Translations under genes and position numbers: made by a program | DNA from: Paulownia fortunei | Lineage: Eukaryota > Streptophyta > Magnoliopsida > Lamiales > Paulowniaceae | NCBI GenBank assembly: GCA_019321725.1 | Contig: CM033108.1 | Location: forward strand, 9,008,060-9,072,059 | Direction of reading: 5' to 3' | Length of the DNA stretch: 64,000 bases | Notes under the pieces: model-generated | Database searches by the model: none | Seen by the model: only the letters and a program-made list of their open reading frames with translations | What the model was told of the DNA's origin: nothing | Shown: one piece after another, positions 63,494 through 64,000 of the stretch | Layout: every line of letters starts with the position of its first letter | How positions within the stretch are numbered: position 1 is the stretch's first letter

Positions 63494-64000
63494 CTAATGC
63501 AACTAAGATTTTTGAGTGAAAAAATTAAAGGGAATCTACATATACATATATGTATATGAGAAAATAGTCGTAGAAATTTACATGAGACAATCTGAGACAA
63601 ATGTGCACGCTATTATAATCATATTTTGTTAATTACCTAATTTAGACTTAATTGAAGGCTAGTTTTTATTTAATAAAATTAGTGTTGTATATAAAATTTG
63701 ATATCAAATTAATATATTTGCTCGTAGAAGGGGCTATTGTGCTGTATAAGTTATCATGAATTGAATTTATTTAATTTATAGGTATTATTATTCATCAATA
63801 TAATTTTTTTTTTTAGTTTAGAGGAGTATTTAAATTTTTTATTAATAAATAGGAGTAATTGATACACAAGTGACTTTTAACCCTAAAATTGATCAAATCT
63901 AAATAGATGAGAAGATCATGAATTAAATTAAGTTTATAATTTGGAAAACAATAGTAAAAATAAGAGTCGAACTGCAAAACAGCCCCAACCCAAATGGACT
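61560..64000. other. AT-rich intergenic DNA with a TA microsatellite
   Basis: No gene or complete repeat recognised. A TA array lies near 63459-63490. Two similar words, AAATTCATTTTACCC (about 62507) and AAATTCACTTTACCC (about 62637), hint at a small degenerate repeat. Confidence 0.5.

Overview
This window is a stretch of nuclear plant DNA, most likely from a eudicot. The evidence is intron-containing genes of plant-specific families (an F-box/PP2-B lectin-like gene and a seed-type short-chain dehydrogenase), very AT-rich intergenic DNA, and nested Ty1/copia, Ty3/gypsy and hAT-like elements. There is no operon structure. I see no tRNA, rRNA or CRISPR array.

Layout. The window is dominated by an old tandem duplication. 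Unit 1 (about 1058-32370) and unit 2 (about 37702-59116) begin with the same F-box/PP2 gene (period about 36.65 kb at the genes) and share the same order of downstream repeats. Unit 1 carries an intact gene (three exons, 1710-4205, 301 aa). Unit 2 carries a decayed copy (38365-40776), broken by a 16-bp and a 1-bp deletion in exon 3 and also lacking 27 bp in frame. Both genes are followed by about 1 kb of plain intergenic DNA, a repeat with 45-bp tandem units, a degenerate plus-strand element that encoded a plant transposon-type protein, and a minus-strand Ty1/copia element with unusually long LTRs (about 2.2 kb).

The copia element can be followed in detail: LTR ends TGTTG.../...TCTAACA, a tRNA-Met type primer-binding site, RNase H and reverse transcriptase remnants, a degenerate gag zinc knuckle, and a GATGT target duplication shared by both units. 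In unit 2 it is complete in outline (47882-57704). In unit 1 it was further modified. A related solo LTR (13116-15363, target duplication CTCCT) sits in one LTR, and an internally deleted Ty3/gypsy element (15792-19757, target duplication CTGAT/CTAAT) sits in the coding part. A further tandem duplication followed by LTR-LTR recombination left a solo LTR at 27874-30967. A hAT-like element with a CT-rich core (29217-30094; 56002-56845; 5' end only at 25796) sits at the same site in the right-hand LTRs.

Between the two units lies a truncated second copia element on the minus strand (32371 to about 37655: LTR, primer-binding site, gag, integrase, then an abrupt end). To the right of unit 2 is the only other intact gene, a glucose/ribitol dehydrogenase-like short-chain dehydrogenase on the minus strand (59907-61182, three exons, 293 aa). 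Its upstream region has clustered ABRE and RY-type motifs, as expected of an ABA- and seed-regulated gene. The last 2.4 kb is AT-rich and featureless apart from a TA microsatellite.

The most unusual signals are two tracts of about 1.3 kb that read as identical between the two units although the sequence on either side differs by several percent (7588-8901 with 44167-45480; 20764-22019 with 51249-52504). They suggest recent gene conversion or an assembly artefact. I found nothing that looks like a new defence or metabolic system; the interest lies in the duplication, conversion and nested-insertion history and in the fate of the duplicated F-box gene.
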